The notes: generated from the letters alone by a model not told the origin. Counted from the first letter of the stretch, positions 32,794-42,842 are shown. The stretch: DNA of 64,000 bases from UMGS1322 sp900550765 (GCA_958448705.1 CAUDEY010000006.1:1-64000); one strand, 5' to 3'. Program-made: numbers and translations.

Positions 32794-35189
32794 ATCTCCC
32801 TGTTATACTCCTCAATGCTGCGGTCACTGGAGAAGAAATATGACCGCGCGGTGTTCATAATCGCTTTTTCTGCCCAGGCGTCCCGGTCGGCATAGAGCTG
32901 TTCTAACCTTTCGTAGGCCTGAATATACGGTGCAAAGTCCGCCAGGCACAGATATGGATCCGCCGTTCCGCCGTCACCGTCTAACAGATACTTCTTAATG
33001 CTGGCCACATCGCCCTTGAGCGTGCCGTCGGCCAGGGAGTCAATCACCCGGTGCAGCATCGCGTTTTGCTCATAATAGTCCATGGGACGGTAGGTTCCCG
33101 GGGTAGAAAGACTTTCGGCCTCTTCTGCCTTCAGGCCGAAGATAAAGATATTTTCATCCCCTAAAATAGTATGCATTTCCACATTGGCTCCGTCCAGCGT
33201 ACCAAGGGTGAGCGCACCGTTCATCATGAACTTCATATTGCCTGTACCGGAAGCCTCCTTGCCGGCCATGGAGATCTGCTCACTGATATCCGCGGCGGGC
33301 ATTAAAAGCTGGGCATTGGAAACGCAGTAATTTTCAATAAACACTACCCGAAGAATACCGTTTACCTCGGGATCATTGTTCACCAGCTGCGCTACGGAAT
33401 GGATCAGCGTGATCACCTGTTTGGCGCGTACATACCCCGGAGAGGCTTTGGCCCCGAAAATAAAGGTGGCCGGCCTGTGGGGAGTATGGTTTTCCTTGAT
33501 ATCAAAATACAGATAAAGAATTTTCAGTACATTCAGCATTTGCCGTTTATATTCATGCAGCCGTTTTACCTGAATATCAAAAATAGAATCGGGATTTACC
33601 TCAATTGAGTTATGCTTTAGAATATATTCCGCCAAACGCTGCTTGTTTTGCCGTTTAATGCCCATGAATTCCTGCCGGAAAGCCGCATCCTTGGCAAAGG
33701 ACTCCAGTCCGGCTAAAAGAGAGAGCTGCCGCACCCATTCCTCTGTGCCAAGAGTACGGGATATCAAAGAGGAAAGCGCCGGATTGGCCTGAAGCAGCCA
33801 TCTGCGGGGTGTAACGCCGTTGGTAACGTTAATAAGCTGATCGTGCCGCAGGGGAACAAAATTTTTAAAAAGGCTTTTGCGCAGAATTTCGGTATGCAGG
33901 GCAGATACGCCGTTCACCTTGTGGCAGCAGACCAGGCAAAGGTTGGCCATGTTCACCTGCCCGTAGGCCAGCGGCGCCATATCGTTGATGCGTCCCTCCT
34001 CCCCCGGATAGACGCGCTCGGCTTCCAAACGGAAGCGGCGGTCGATTTCCTGAAGAATCATAAAAATTCTCGGCAGCAGATTCTGCATCAGATACGCGGG
34101 CCAGCGCTCCAATGCTTCCCACATAATTGTATGATTGGTATAAGAAAATACTTTTTGGCAGATGTCCCAGGCTTCCTCCCAGGGCAGCAGCTCTCGGTCC
34201 ACCAGAAGACGCATCAGCTCGGCAATCGCAATGGAGGGATGCGTATCGTTGATCTGGATTGCCGCATATTTGGGAAGCTCATGCACGCTGAGACCCCGTT
34301 TTTTATGCCGGTCAAGCATATATTGCAGTGTAGCGGAAGTAAAGAAGTACTGCTGACGGAGACGGAGACTTTTGCCGGCGTTGTGGGAATCGTTGGGATA
34401 GAGCACGCGCGAGATCGTTTCGGCCAGCTCTTTTTCCTGTCCGGCGCGGATATAATCGCCCTGGCCGAAATAGCTCATGTCAAAATACACCGGCGAGCGG
34501 GCGCTCCATATCCGCAGGGTATTGACGATACCGTCCCGTCCTCCGCACACGGGAATATCATACGGTACAGCCAGAACTTTATGACATTCCTCCTGGCGGT
34601 GGCGCATGTTGCCGTATTCATCATAGTATTCGATTACCTTGCCGTTAAAGAGAATCTCGTATTTTTCTTCATTGTGGGCAATTTCCCATGCGCAGCCGTC
34701 AGCAAGCCAGTTATCCGGCATTTCAATCTGCATGCCGTCCACGATCTTTTGGCGGAAAAGACCGTAATCGTATCGGATGCCGCAGCCCACTGCCGGCAGG
34801 GAAAGCGCGGAGAGCGAATCCAGAAAGCAGGCGGCCAGCCGTCCTAACCCGCCGTTGCCCAAGCCGGCGTCCTGTTCCACTTCTTCCAGATCACCCAAAT
34901 CAATCCCGATAGAGGCTAATGCGTTTTTGTAATTTTCATATTCGCCTAACGCCAACAGGTTGGCGCCCAAAAATTTGCCCATTAAAAATTCAAGGGAAAG
35001 ATAATAGACTACCTTACTTTTGTTTTCCTCTATCCGCCGGTTGGTATCGATCCATTGCTCCATGATCTGATCCCTTGCCAGCAGGGAAACCGCCTTATAC
35101 AGCTGAAGCCGCGTGGCATTTTTTACATTTGTGCCGAAATGTCCCTTCAGCTTTCGGGAAATCCCGTCTAAAATGTTTTGTCTATCCAT
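32772..35189 (-). CDS. glgP: Glycogen/maltodextrin phosphorylase
   Basis: GlgP (805 aa) releases glucose-1-phosphate from alpha-1,4-glucans using pyridoxal phosphate. The family landmarks are EQDAGLGNGGLGRLAACFLDS, INDTHPSIAIAELMR, NVTNGVTPRRWL, FDIQVKRLHEYKRQ and the PLP-lysine motif EASGTGNMKFMMNGA. The start overlaps the glgA stop by 1 nt (TGATG), and the GH13 start lies inside its end. The operon couples synthesis and breakdown of storage glucan. Confidence 0.96.
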   Translation of the reverse strand: MDRQNILDGISRKLKGHFGTNVKNATRLQLYKAVSLLARDQIMEQWIDTNRRIEENKSKVVYYLSLEFLMGKFLGANLLALGEYENYKNALASIGIDLGDLEEVEQDAGLGNGGLGRLAACFLDSLSALSLPAVGCGIRYDYGLFRQKIVDGMQIEMPDNWLADGCAWEIAHNEEKYEILFNGKVIEYYDEYGNMRHRQEECHKVLAVPYDIPVCGGRDGIVNTLRIWSARSPVYFDMSYFGQGDYIRAGQEKELAETISRVLYPNDSHNAGKSLRLRQQYFFTSATLQYMLDRHKKRGLSVHELPKYAAIQINDTHPSIAIAELMRLLVDRELLPWEEAWDICQKVFSYTNHTIMWEALERWPAYLMQNLLPRIFMILQEIDRRFRLEAERVYPGEEGRINDMAPLAYGQVNMANLCLVCCHKVNGVSALHTEILRKSLFKNFVPLRHDQLINVTNGVTPRRWLLQANPALSSLISRTLGTEEWVRQLSLLAGLESFAKDAAFRQEFMGIKRQNKQRLAEYILKHNSIEVNPDSIFDIQVKRLHEYKRQMLNVLKILYLYFDIKENHTPHRPATFIFGAKASPGYVRAKQVITLIHSVAQLVNNDPEVNGILRVVFIENYCVSNAQLLMPAADISEQISMAGKEASGTGNMKFMMNGALTLGTLDGANVEMHTILGDENIFIFGLKAEEAESLSTPGTYRPMDYYEQNAMLHRVIDSLADGTLKGDVASIKKYLLDGDGGTADPYLCLADFAPYIQAYERLEQLYADRDAWAEKAIMNTARSYFFSSDRSIEEYNREIWKLSRV

Positions 35190-36592
35190 CAGAACTCACC
35201 TCCGCAAAGCTGTTTATAAATTTTTTCATATTCTTCCGCACTCTTTTTCCATGAAAAATCCTGCTCCATGGCTCTTTTCTGTGCGCTGCTCCAAGCCGCG
35301 GCATCGCGGTAGCAGGCAATCCCCCGGCAAACAGCATCCGCCATCTGGCAGGCATCATATCCGTTAAAGCAAAACCCCCAGCCGCCGTCGCCGATGTCCC
35401 GTACCGTATCGTTCAGCCCGCCGGTACGCCGCACAATCGGCAGAGTACCGTAACGCATGGCGATCAGCTGAGAAAGGCCGCAGGGCTCGAACCGCGAGGG
35501 CATCAAAAACAGATCGGATCCGGCGTAAATACGGTGCGCCAGCGCGTTGTCATAGCCGATGTGCACCGCAGCGCGGCCGCTGTACCATCGGGCAATATCG
35601 GAAAAAAAGCGTTCGTATTCCGGTTCGCCTGTTCCCAGTACGGCCAGCTGAAATTTTTGAGAGAACAACAGTTCATGCAGCTTTTCGCGGATCAGGGAAA
35701 GCCCTTTTTGGTTATAAAGGCGGGAGACTAATGCTATCAGCGGCACATCTTCCTCCTTCAAGCCCAGCTCCCGCTGCAGCGCAGCTTTGTTTTTTGCCTT
35801 TCCCTGAGGCCGGGAATAGGCAAAGGGAATCAGCCCGTCGTTTGCGGGATTATAATCTTCTTCATCAAGGCCGTTTAAAATGCCGGTGTAATCCTTCGCG
35901 CGGCAAGCGAGTACGCCCTCCATCTGCCGGCCGTATTCCGGCGTCAGCGTTTCTTCCCGATAGGTGGGGCTTACCGTGGTCAGCTTATCTGCATACAGCA
36001 GTCCGCCCTTTAAAAAGCTGGCGCCGCCGTAAAATTCCAGCCGGTCAGTGGTGAACATGTCGTCCGAAAAACCCAATAGATCTTTAAAAACCTGTTGACC
36101 GAAGGTTCCCTGATATTGCAGGTTATGGATGGTCATCACGGTTTTTATCGGGGAATTGCGCTGCTTCAGCAGTACCGGCAGCAGGCCGGTCTGCCAGTCA
36201 TTGCAGTGCAGAATATCCGGCATGAAACCCGAAAGCGGCAGGAGCGCCAGCACCGCGAGGGAAAAAAACGCATATTTCTCCGCTTCGCCCTCCATATAGC
36301 CGTATATCGAATCGGAACCGAAATAATATTCGTTATCCACAAAAAATATTTTAACACCGCGGTATTCCAGGGCAAAGAGACCGGCATACTGCCTTCGCCA
36401 GCCCAGGGAAACCTCGGTGCTGCCCAAAAACGAGCCCCGGTATTTTTCATCGATGACCTTATATTTGGGAAGGATCACTGCGGTTTCAACACCCCTTTGC
36501 GCCAAGGCAACCGGAAGCGAGCCAATGACGTCGGCAAGGCCGCCCACCTTAGCAAAGGGCGCCGCCTCGGATGCGGCAAATAAAACTTTCAT
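35189..36592 (-). CDS. glgA: Glycogen synthase (ADP-glucose type)
   Basis: GlgA (467 aa) is a GT5 enzyme that elongates alpha-1,4-glucan from ADP-glucose. The N-terminal KVGGLADVIGSLP binding loop, HNLQYQG and the C-terminal PSRFEPCGLSQL acidic motif are intact. The ATG at 36592 has AGGAGG 7 nt upstream; a longer in-frame version to 36649 is not needed. It is first in glgA-glgP-GH13. No glgC, glgD or glgB is in this window. Confidence 0.95.
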   Translation of the reverse strand: MKVLFAASEAAPFAKVGGLADVIGSLPVALAQRGVETAVILPKYKVIDEKYRGSFLGSTEVSLGWRRQYAGLFALEYRGVKIFFVDNEYYFGSDSIYGYMEGEAEKYAFFSLAVLALLPLSGFMPDILHCNDWQTGLLPVLLKQRNSPIKTVMTIHNLQYQGTFGQQVFKDLLGFSDDMFTTDRLEFYGGASFLKGGLLYADKLTTVSPTYREETLTPEYGRQMEGVLACRAKDYTGILNGLDEEDYNPANDGLIPFAYSRPQGKAKNKAALQRELGLKEEDVPLIALVSRLYNQKGLSLIREKLHELLFSQKFQLAVLGTGEPEYERFFSDIARWYSGRAAVHIGYDNALAHRIYAGSDLFLMPSRFEPCGLSQLIAMRYGTLPIVRRTGGLNDTVRDIGDGGWGFCFNGYDACQMADAVCRGIACYRDAAAWSSAQKRAMEQDFSWKKSAEEYEKIYKQLCGGEF

Positions 36593-36877
36593 CTTTTTTC
36601 CTCCTTTAAAAAAAGGATATCGGTCTGCGCGGCAGCAGGGCTTGGGCAAAAGCCGTCCTCTGCTGATACGCCTATCTCAGGCGCAACATAAAATGTGCTT
36701 TTATTTTACCATAAACGCCTTCTAAAGTACAGATTATTTTTTTACCCTCCATAAAAGGCAAAAGAACACAGCAGAACAAGAAATGCATGGAAATCCCTTT
36801 TATTTTTCCGCAAAACGTGGTATACTTGTTTTATAAAAAAACGGCGGAAAAGAAATTCCGCCGGATGCGAGGTTTTT
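36593..36877. promoter_or_regulatory. Divergent glgA/polA spacer with polA promoter and leader hairpin
   Basis: An extended -10 TGG-TATACT (36821-36826) faces polA; its -35 is poor. In the polA leader CGGCGGAA (36842-36849) pairs with TTCCGCCG (36856-36863) just upstream of the GAGG Shine-Dalgarno. Facing glgA, TGG-TAAAAT at about 36706-36714 is a possible extended -10. Confidence 0.5.
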
Positions 36878-39379
36878 GTGAAAACACTTTTAATTGACGG
36901 AAACAGCCTGATCCACCGCGCCTTTTATGCGCTGCCGCTGCTTTCTACCGAGGATGGCACCTATACCAACGCGGTATACGGATTTTTAAAGATGTTCTAC
37001 CGTGTAGCCGATGAATATCAGCCCGATCATGTGGTCTGTGCATTTGATGTAAAGCAGCCCACCTTCCGGCACCAAAGATATGCCGCGTATAAGGCCGGCC
37101 GCAAAAAAATGCCCGAGGAGCTGGTGCCCCAGATCCCCTTATTAAAGGAGATTCTTACGGCTTTGGGCGTGCGCTGCGCTGAAGCGCCGGGCTTTGAGGC
37201 GGACGATATCATCGGCACATATTCCCTGCTTTCCGATGAAGAAGGCGGAGCGTGTGTTGTTCTTACCGGCGACCGGGACGCGCTGCAGCTAATCAGTGAA
37301 AACACGACGGTTTGGCTTACCAAAAAGGGGATTACCGAAGTGGAAAAGCTCACGCCTGAGGGCCTGCTGGATGCCTACGGACTCACTCCCGCACAGATTT
37401 GCGATCTAAAGGGCCTGATGGGCGATTCCTCCGATAATATTCCCGGAATTGCCGGCGTAGGCGAAAAGACGGCGCTTTCTTTGCTGGAAAAATACCGGTG
37501 CTTGGAAAACGTACTGGCTCATGCGGAGGAAATTCCCGGGAAATTGGGCGAAAAAATCCGTGCAGGAGCGGAAGCGGCAAAAGAGAGCAAGTTTTTAGCC
37601 ACGATTGTGCGGGATGTGGAGGTGGCGCCGCTGCGCGAGTGCGTCTATACCCCTGCGCAGAACGATACGGCGGCTGAGATCTTTACGCGTTATCAAATGA
37701 AAAGTTTGTTAGAGCGCACCGGAAAAACGGAAACACGCTTCAGCTTCACCACAAAACCTTTTGAAGAATTTACCCTTACCGGCGATACGCTGGCGGTATA
37801 TTTTACCGCAAGTGAGATCACCCTTTGCTGCGGCGGACAGACGCAGTACAGCCTTGCCTTAGCAGTAGATCTGCTCTCCGGCGGCATGGAGAAGGAAGCG
37901 GCGGAGGCTTTGGTGCGTCCGCTGTTAGAGGATCAAAGCATCAAAAAGGTGTTTTATGATTCCAAACAGGCGATGCATTTTTTCTCATGCAGTATCACCA
38001 ATATCTCCGGCGACGTCATGCTGGCGGAATATTTAACCGACGCCGGCAACGAGGATTTCTCCCTTGCGCGCATTGCGGAAAAATACCATACCGCACCCGG
38101 CGCCGCCGCATTGCTGTATATCTTTGAACGGCAGCAAAAGGAATTGGAAAAAAAGCAGCTGCTGCCGCTGTATCGGGAAATTGAGCTTCCCCTGGCACGA
38201 GTGCTGTTTGATATGGAACGGGTCGGCTTTTTTGTGGACGCCGATATTCTGCGTACGTTAGGCAGCGAGTTCAGTGAAAGAATCAGCGAGCTTTCGGCCG
38301 AAATTTTTGCGCTTTCGGGCCGCGAGAGCTTTAACATCAACAGTCCCAAACAGCTTGGCGAGGTGCTCTTCGGCGATTTGGGTCTGCCGGCCAAGCGGAA
38401 GACCAAGACCGGATATTCCACCGATAACGATGTGCTGGAGCAGCTGGATCACCCCATTATTCAGCCTATTATTGAATACCGGCAGGCACAAAAGCTGAAA
38501 AGCACCTATGTGGACGGCATGTATCCCTTGATTTCCCCTAAAACCGGACGAATCCACTCTACCTTTAATCAGGCTGTTACGGCTACCGGACGGATTTCCA
38601 GCACGGAGCCGAACCTGCAGAATATTCCTGTGCGCACTGCCTACGGCAAGAATATCCGCCGGGCCTTTCGCGCCGAAAAAGACGATTTTTTATTGGTAAA
38701 CGCCGATTATTCTCAAATAGAACTGCGGATTCTGGCGCATCTTTCGGGGGACGAAACGCTGATCCGGGCCTTTTTAAACAAGGAGGATATCCATGCGCGC
38801 ACCGCGGCGGAGGTTTTCGGCACAGCGCTCTCTGATGTGACGCCGCAGCAGCGCAGCGCCGCAAAGGCCGTAAATTTCGGCATTGTTTACGGCATCAGTG
38901 ATTTCGGTCTGGCGAAAAATACCGGGGTTACCCGGAAGGAGGCGGCCGAGTTTATTGAAAGATATTTTCACAAATATCCCAAGGTAAAGGAATATATGGA
39001 CGCCTGTGTGCATAGCGCTAAGGAAAAGGGGTTTGTTACCACTTTGCTGGGCCGGCGGCGGGAAGTTCCGCAGCTGCGCGCGCAAAATTATAACGTACGC
39101 TCCTTTGGCGAGCGCGTAGCCATGAATGCACCGATTCAGGGCAGCGCGGCCGATATCATTAAACTGGCTATGCTGCACGTGCATGAGAGCTTGAAACGCT
39201 CCGGCATCCGGGGCGAACTGATTTTGCAGGTGCATGACGAGCTGATTCTTGAAGTGCACCGGGAGGACGCCCCGCAGGCGGCCGCGCTTTTAAAGGAACA
39301 GATGGAGAACGTAATCGCGCTTTCGGTACCGTTGGTGGCTGAAACAAATATGGGAAGGACATGGTTTGAACTGAAATGA
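36878..39379 (+). CDS. polA: DNA polymerase I
   Basis: PolA (833 aa) has an N-terminal 5'-nuclease domain (LLIDGNSLIHRAFYAL, FEADDIIGTY, GDSSDNIPGIAGVGEKTA), a middle exonuclease-like domain, and a family A polymerase with DYSQIELRILAH, RSAAKAVNFGIVYG and the VHDELILEV catalytic Asp-Glu. In the middle domain the DxE of exonuclease motif I is missing (TLAVYFTASEI), so proofreading is predicted to be absent, as in Bacillus-type enzymes. It starts with GTG at 36878 after GAGG. It overlaps coaE by 4 nt. Confidence 0.97.
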   Translation: MKTLLIDGNSLIHRAFYALPLLSTEDGTYTNAVYGFLKMFYRVADEYQPDHVVCAFDVKQPTFRHQRYAAYKAGRKKMPEELVPQIPLLKEILTALGVRCAEAPGFEADDIIGTYSLLSDEEGGACVVLTGDRDALQLISENTTVWLTKKGITEVEKLTPEGLLDAYGLTPAQICDLKGLMGDSSDNIPGIAGVGEKTALSLLEKYRCLENVLAHAEEIPGKLGEKIRAGAEAAKESKFLATIVRDVEVAPLRECVYTPAQNDTAAEIFTRYQMKSLLERTGKTETRFSFTTKPFEEFTLTGDTLAVYFTASEITLCCGGQTQYSLALAVDLLSGGMEKEAAEALVRPLLEDQSIKKVFYDSKQAMHFFSCSITNISGDVMLAEYLTDAGNEDFSLARIAEKYHTAPGAAALLYIFERQQKELEKKQLLPLYREIELPLARVLFDMERVGFFVDADILRTLGSEFSERISELSAEIFALSGRESFNINSPKQLGEVLFGDLGLPAKRKTKTGYSTDNDVLEQLDHPIIQPIIEYRQAQKLKSTYVDGMYPLISPKTGRIHSTFNQAVTATGRISSTEPNLQNIPVRTAYGKNIRRAFRAEKDDFLLVNADYSQIELRILAHLSGDETLIRAFLNKEDIHARTAAEVFGTALSDVTPQQRSAAKAVNFGIVYGISDFGLAKNTGVTRKEAAEFIERYFHKYPKVKEYMDACVHSAKEKGFVTTLLGRRREVPQLRAQNYNVRSFGERVAMNAPIQGSAADIIKLAMLHVHESLKRSGIRGELILQVHDELILEVHREDAPQAAALLKEQMENVIALSVPLVAETNMGRTWFELK

Positions 39380-39957
39380 TCGTAGGACTTACCGGCGGCA
39401 TCGCTTCAGGGAAAAGCACGGTGTCAGCTTATTTTGCTCAAAAAGGACTGCCCGTGTTTGACGCGGACGCGGTTTCCCGCCGGATCACCGAAAAAGGCGG
39501 CCCGGGCGCACAGGCGATTGCCGGGGCGTTTGGCAGGGATTTCTTTGATTCCAACGGCGTACTGGACCGAAAAAAGCTTGCGGAATATGTGTTTCGCGAC
39601 CCCGCGCGCACCGCGCGGCTCAACGGATTGCTGCATCCGATCATTAAAGAGGAGCTTTTGCGCCGGGCAAACGAATGCGATGCCCCAATAAAGATTATCG
39701 ACGCGCCGCTGCTCATCGAAAGCGGGTTACATGAGGTATGCGATAAGGTGATTGCGGTCGTATGTGAAACGGAGATCCGTATTCGGCGGGCGCAGATGCG
39801 TGACGGACTTGCGCGTGAAGAAGTGCTTTCGCGCATTTCACGTCAGCTTGACGACAGCGCGCGCAGACAAAAAGCAGATTTTATCATCGATAACAGCGGC
39901 ACGCTGGAGCAGACGCTGCATCAGGCCGATGCGATCATTGAAAAATTAGGAGGCTAA
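39376..39957 (+). CDS. coaE: Dephospho-CoA kinase
   Basis: CoaE performs the last step of coenzyme A synthesis, phosphorylating dephospho-CoA. The P-loop GGIASGKST lies at residues 7-15, followed by VFDADAVSRRI, the lid region RIRRAQMRDGL and a C-terminal QKADFIIDNSG. The length of 193 aa is standard. The start overlaps the polA stop (ATGA); polA-coaE is a frequent pair in Firmicutes. Confidence 0.96.
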   Translation: MIVGLTGGIASGKSTVSAYFAQKGLPVFDADAVSRRITEKGGPGAQAIAGAFGRDFFDSNGVLDRKKLAEYVFRDPARTARLNGLLHPIIKEELLRRANECDAPIKIIDAPLLIESGLHEVCDKVIAVVCETEIRIRRAQMRDGLAREEVLSRISRQLDDSARRQKADFIIDNSGTLEQTLHQADAIIEKLGG

Positions 39958-39958
39958 C

Positions 39959-40534
39959 ATGGCAAAGGCAAATTATATTTCACGGCATATTCTTAAAATC
40001 ATTGTACTTGCGCTTTTACTTGCGTTCCTTTTATACATAGCGTTTATCTGGAGCAATACGGTGATTCGGCAGAAGCTTCCAATCCAGTATCCTGAATATG
40101 TGGAGGCCGCCAGTGAAGAATTCGGGCTGGATAAGTATTTGGTTTATGCAATTATCAGTACCGAAAGCGGGTTTGATCCCGCGGCCCAGTCTTCCAAGGG
40201 CGCTGTGGGTCTGATGCAGCTCCTGCCCGAGACTGCGCAGTGGATTACCGAAAAATACGATTTGGATTGCGACCCCGCCGCACTTACCGATCCGGAGACG
40301 AACATCCGCATCGGATGCTGCTATTTTTCCTATCTCCTTTCCCGGTTTGAAGGCAGCACGGACCTGGCCGTTACCGCCTACAACGGCGGAGAGGGAAATG
40401 TGCGCCAGTGGCTGCAGGATTCCAAATATTCTTCCGACGGCAAAACGCTTTATGCCATTCCCTATAAAGAGACCTCCAAATATCTTTCAAAGGTGACTAC
40501 GCGGTATGAGATCTATCAAAAGCTGTATTCTTAA
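39959..40534 (+). CDS. Membrane-anchored lytic transglycosylase (SLT domain)
   Basis: The 191-aa protein has an N-terminal signal anchor (residues 11-31) and a goose-lysozyme-like SLT domain: AIISTESGFDP with catalytic E69, GAVGLMQLLPETAQWI, NIRIGCCYFSYLL and AVTAYNGGEGNVRQWL. It cleaves peptidoglycan glycan strands without water, giving anhydro ends. The ribosome binding site AGGAGG lies inside the coaE end. polA-coaE-slt is a recurring clostridial order. Confidence 0.93.
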   Translation: MAKANYISRHILKIIVLALLLAFLLYIAFIWSNTVIRQKLPIQYPEYVEAASEEFGLDKYLVYAIISTESGFDPAAQSSKGAVGLMQLLPETAQWITEKYDLDCDPAALTDPETNIRIGCCYFSYLLSRFEGSTDLAVTAYNGGEGNVRQWLQDSKYSSDGKTLYAIPYKETSKYLSKVTTRYEIYQKLYS

Positions 40535-42149
40535 GTTAACGGCACTGCTTTTAACGCTGCTTTTGTGCGCCTGTTCCCCGCAGGAGGAACCGGAGGCCCC
40601 CATATCTCCCCCAGGGGATGCCGGCGCAACCCAAACGCAGCCGCAGGAAGCGCTTTCCGGCGGTACTCTGCGCATTCCAATGACGCGTTCCCCCGCTACG
40701 ATGCATCCGCTGTATTTAAAAGAAGCGCAGATGCGCAATGTCTATTCCATGATTTTTGAGCCCTTGATAGAATTTGATGAGAACATGGAGCCCTCTGCCT
40801 GTCTTGCCCAAAGCTGGAGCTATGATGCGGCGCAGAATCTCTGGGTTTTTGAGCTTCGCAGCAATGTGCACTGGCATAATGACTTGGGCGAAGTAAGCGG
40901 CAGCGACGCAGCGTATACGATTAATACGGCTTTAAACGACGCCGCCAGCATCTATCACGCTACGCTTTCTTATTATATAGAGCGTGCCGAAGGCTATGGC
41001 ACAACACTGCTACTGTATCCTAAGGTAAAATCCTACGCGCTGCTCTATGCGCTGAATATTCCCGTGATTCCCGAAGCCTATTATGCAGGAAAGCCGGCTT
41101 CCACCATGGATATTCCCTGCGGAAGCGGCTGCTTTTATGCCCAAAGCCTTTCCTTTGACGGGGAAACCCGGCTGCAGCTGGAGGCCTATTCCAAGTGGTG
41201 GAAAAAAACACCTGTGCTTGAAAGCGTAACGGCGATCGGCTATTCGGATACGGAATCCATCATCAACGCCTTTTTAGCCGGTGAGCTTGATTGTGTTCCC
41301 ACTTCTTTGATGACTACCGATATTTATGAGATCATCGACGGCGTTTCCGCACTGGATTATACCTCGCGTAATTACGTATATTTAGGTACAAATTTTAAAA
41401 ATCCGTTTCTGGCCAACACCGCTTTCCGGCAGGCCATTGCATATGCAATCAACCGGACGGATATCATTAACAATATTTATCTGACCAAAGCTACCGGCGC
41501 AGAACAGCCGCTGTTTAACGATTCTTCCCTATCAAACGCGAATGTGCAGCGGTACGATACCAACCTTACCCACGCCCGTGAGCTGCTGGCACAGTTGGGG
41601 TATGCCGACAGCGACGGCGACGGCTATCTGGAAAGCAGCGGCACAATCATCGAATTGACCCTGGCCGTTATCAACGTTCCGGAAAACCCCGTCCGCCGGG
41701 AAGCCGCGCTCTCCATTCAGCGGAACTTAAAAGAGGTAGGTATTAAGGTAAATGTAAACGCATTGGCAGAGGCCGACTTGAAGGATGCGATAAAAAAAGG
41801 CAGTTATGATCTGATCCTGAGCGGATATTATCTTTCCGAAGCGCCCAATTTAAAATTTGCCTTGTCACAGGGCGAAGGGAATTTATCCAATTATTCTTCA
41901 GAAGAGATGAACGCAATCCTCGCCCGGATTGATGAAGCCAATACGCTGGAAGAATTAAAAAGTGCGGTCAATAGCCTGCAGACGTTGTTCGCCCAGGATC
42001 TTCCGCACATCGGCCTTTTCTTTGAAAGAAATACGTTTTTATACCGCTCGGATCTCGTTCCCTCCGGAATTAAAAGAGATTTTGACGTGTATTCCAAAAT
42101 CAGCACCTGGTATTTTATCAAACCCACTGAACCGGCTCAAGAAACTTGA
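40506..42149 (+). CDS. Solute-binding lipoprotein (ABC family 5, peptide/nickel type), without adjacent transporter
   Basis: A 547-aa lipoprotein: signal with lipobox-like LLLCACSPQ, a Pro/Gln-rich linker, then the SBP_bac_5 fold (GGTLRIPMTRSPATMHPLY, SWSYDAAQNLWVFELRSNVHWHN, FRQAIAYAINRTDII, a Ca-loop-like DSDGDGYLESSG segment, VGIKVNVNALAEADLKDAI). It overlaps the transglycosylase gene by 29 nt. No permease or ATPase genes follow; a repeat-rich spacer does. It may serve a transporter encoded elsewhere or have a cell-envelope role. Confidence 0.87.
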   Translation: MRSIKSCILKLTALLLTLLLCACSPQEEPEAPISPPGDAGATQTQPQEALSGGTLRIPMTRSPATMHPLYLKEAQMRNVYSMIFEPLIEFDENMEPSACLAQSWSYDAAQNLWVFELRSNVHWHNDLGEVSGSDAAYTINTALNDAASIYHATLSYYIERAEGYGTTLLLYPKVKSYALLYALNIPVIPEAYYAGKPASTMDIPCGSGCFYAQSLSFDGETRLQLEAYSKWWKKTPVLESVTAIGYSDTESIINAFLAGELDCVPTSLMTTDIYEIIDGVSALDYTSRNYVYLGTNFKNPFLANTAFRQAIAYAINRTDIINNIYLTKATGAEQPLFNDSSLSNANVQRYDTNLTHARELLAQLGYADSDGDGYLESSGTIIELTLAVINVPENPVRREAALSIQRNLKEVGIKVNVNALAEADLKDAIKKGSYDLILSGYYLSEAPNLKFALSQGEGNLSNYSSEEMNAILARIDEANTLEELKSAVNSLQTLFAQDLPHIGLFFERNTFLYRSDLVPSGIKRDFDVYSKISTWYFIKPTEPAQET

Positions 42150-42225
42150 AGACGCTTTGGCAAAATGAGTACCGGCTGCATCAAGCCGCTCATTTCAAAG
42201 GAAACCGAAAGAGCAAAAATCTTTC

Positions 42226-42532
42226 TCCCTGCGTTCCTGGCTCCCCTTATCAGGGGAGCTGGCGCCGCAGGTGACGGAGGGGGAGTTTCTCTCTCCCTCA
42301 GCCTCGCTAACGCTCAGCATCCCTTCTCAGAGGGAGCCAAACGGAAATCAATCTATCGCTCGTTTAACAAAGGGAGCCAAGTAAGCGAAAGTCTATTGGT
42401 TGTTTAGCAGAGGAAACCAAGTAAGCGAAATACGTTCTAAAAGTAAAAAATCTTACTGACAACAAACTTTCATTAATAGGAACTGTTTGTAACGAATTGG
42501 AATGCAAATAAGCCTCCCTCTGACGAGGGAGG
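42226..42532 (+). repeat. Composite stem-loop repeat, longest copy
   Basis: Modules in order: GGCTCCCCTTATCAGGGGAGC stem, CGCCGCAGGTGACGG, CTCCCTCAGCCTCGCTAACG, CATCCCTTCTCAGAGGGAGCC, two units about 40 bp apart ending GTAAGCGAAA (42381 and 42421), GTTCTAAAAG, AATAGGAAC, and the GCCTCCCTC/GAGGGAGG stem. The first part is the reverse complement of 1-155. The last part parallels 16939-17043. Confidence 0.78.
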
Positions 42533-42740
42533 TGGCAAAACGAAGTTTTGACGGAGGGAGAGAAAGAGGAAAAAGCTTAAAGGATGCTCTAAGACCTCTC
42601 TCCCTCAGCCTCGCTGACGCTCGGCATCCCTTCTCAGAGGGAGCCAAAAAAACGGAAATCAATCTATCGTTCGTTTAGCAGAAGAAACCAAGTAAGAAAA
42701 CCTAATACTTATTTAGCAGAGAAAACCGAGAAAGTAAAAA
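42533..42740 (+). repeat. Composite stem-loop repeat, adjacent second copy
   Basis: It runs from GGCAAAACGAAGTTTTGACGG through CTCCCTCAGCCTCGCTGACG and CATCCCTTCTCAGAGGGAGCC to two TTTAGCAGA units 38 bp apart (42674, 42712). It repeats the central and right-hand modules of the neighbouring copy, including the AACGGAAATCAATCTATCG segment, so the two are partial tandem duplicates. Confidence 0.72.
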
Positions 42741-42774
42741 ACTAAGCAAAAGGGAGCCAATGGCGGCCCGAAGC

Positions 42775-42807
42775 GAGAAAAAACGGATTCCCTGAAGGAA
42801 TCCGTTT
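42775..42807 (-). terminator. Intrinsic terminator of gap
   Basis: AAACGGATTCC (42781-42791) pairs with GGAATCCGTTT (42797-42807), with a T-run on the minus strand. Confidence 0.85.
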
Positions 42808-42842
42808 TCTGATAAATTCTGCCGGCAAAACGCCGGTTTTGC

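Larger units (their letters stand above)
42150..42842. other. Repeat-rich spacer between two converging transcripts
   Basis: No gene is seen. It holds two long copies of the composite repeat (42226-42532 and 42533-42740), short phased units and, at its right end, the gap terminator. Confidence 0.7.

Noticed and set aside
42226..42740. Possible CRISPR array in the repeat-rich spacer
   Set aside because: The units are irregular in length and sequence, no constant repeat with unique spacers is present, and no cas genes are nearby.
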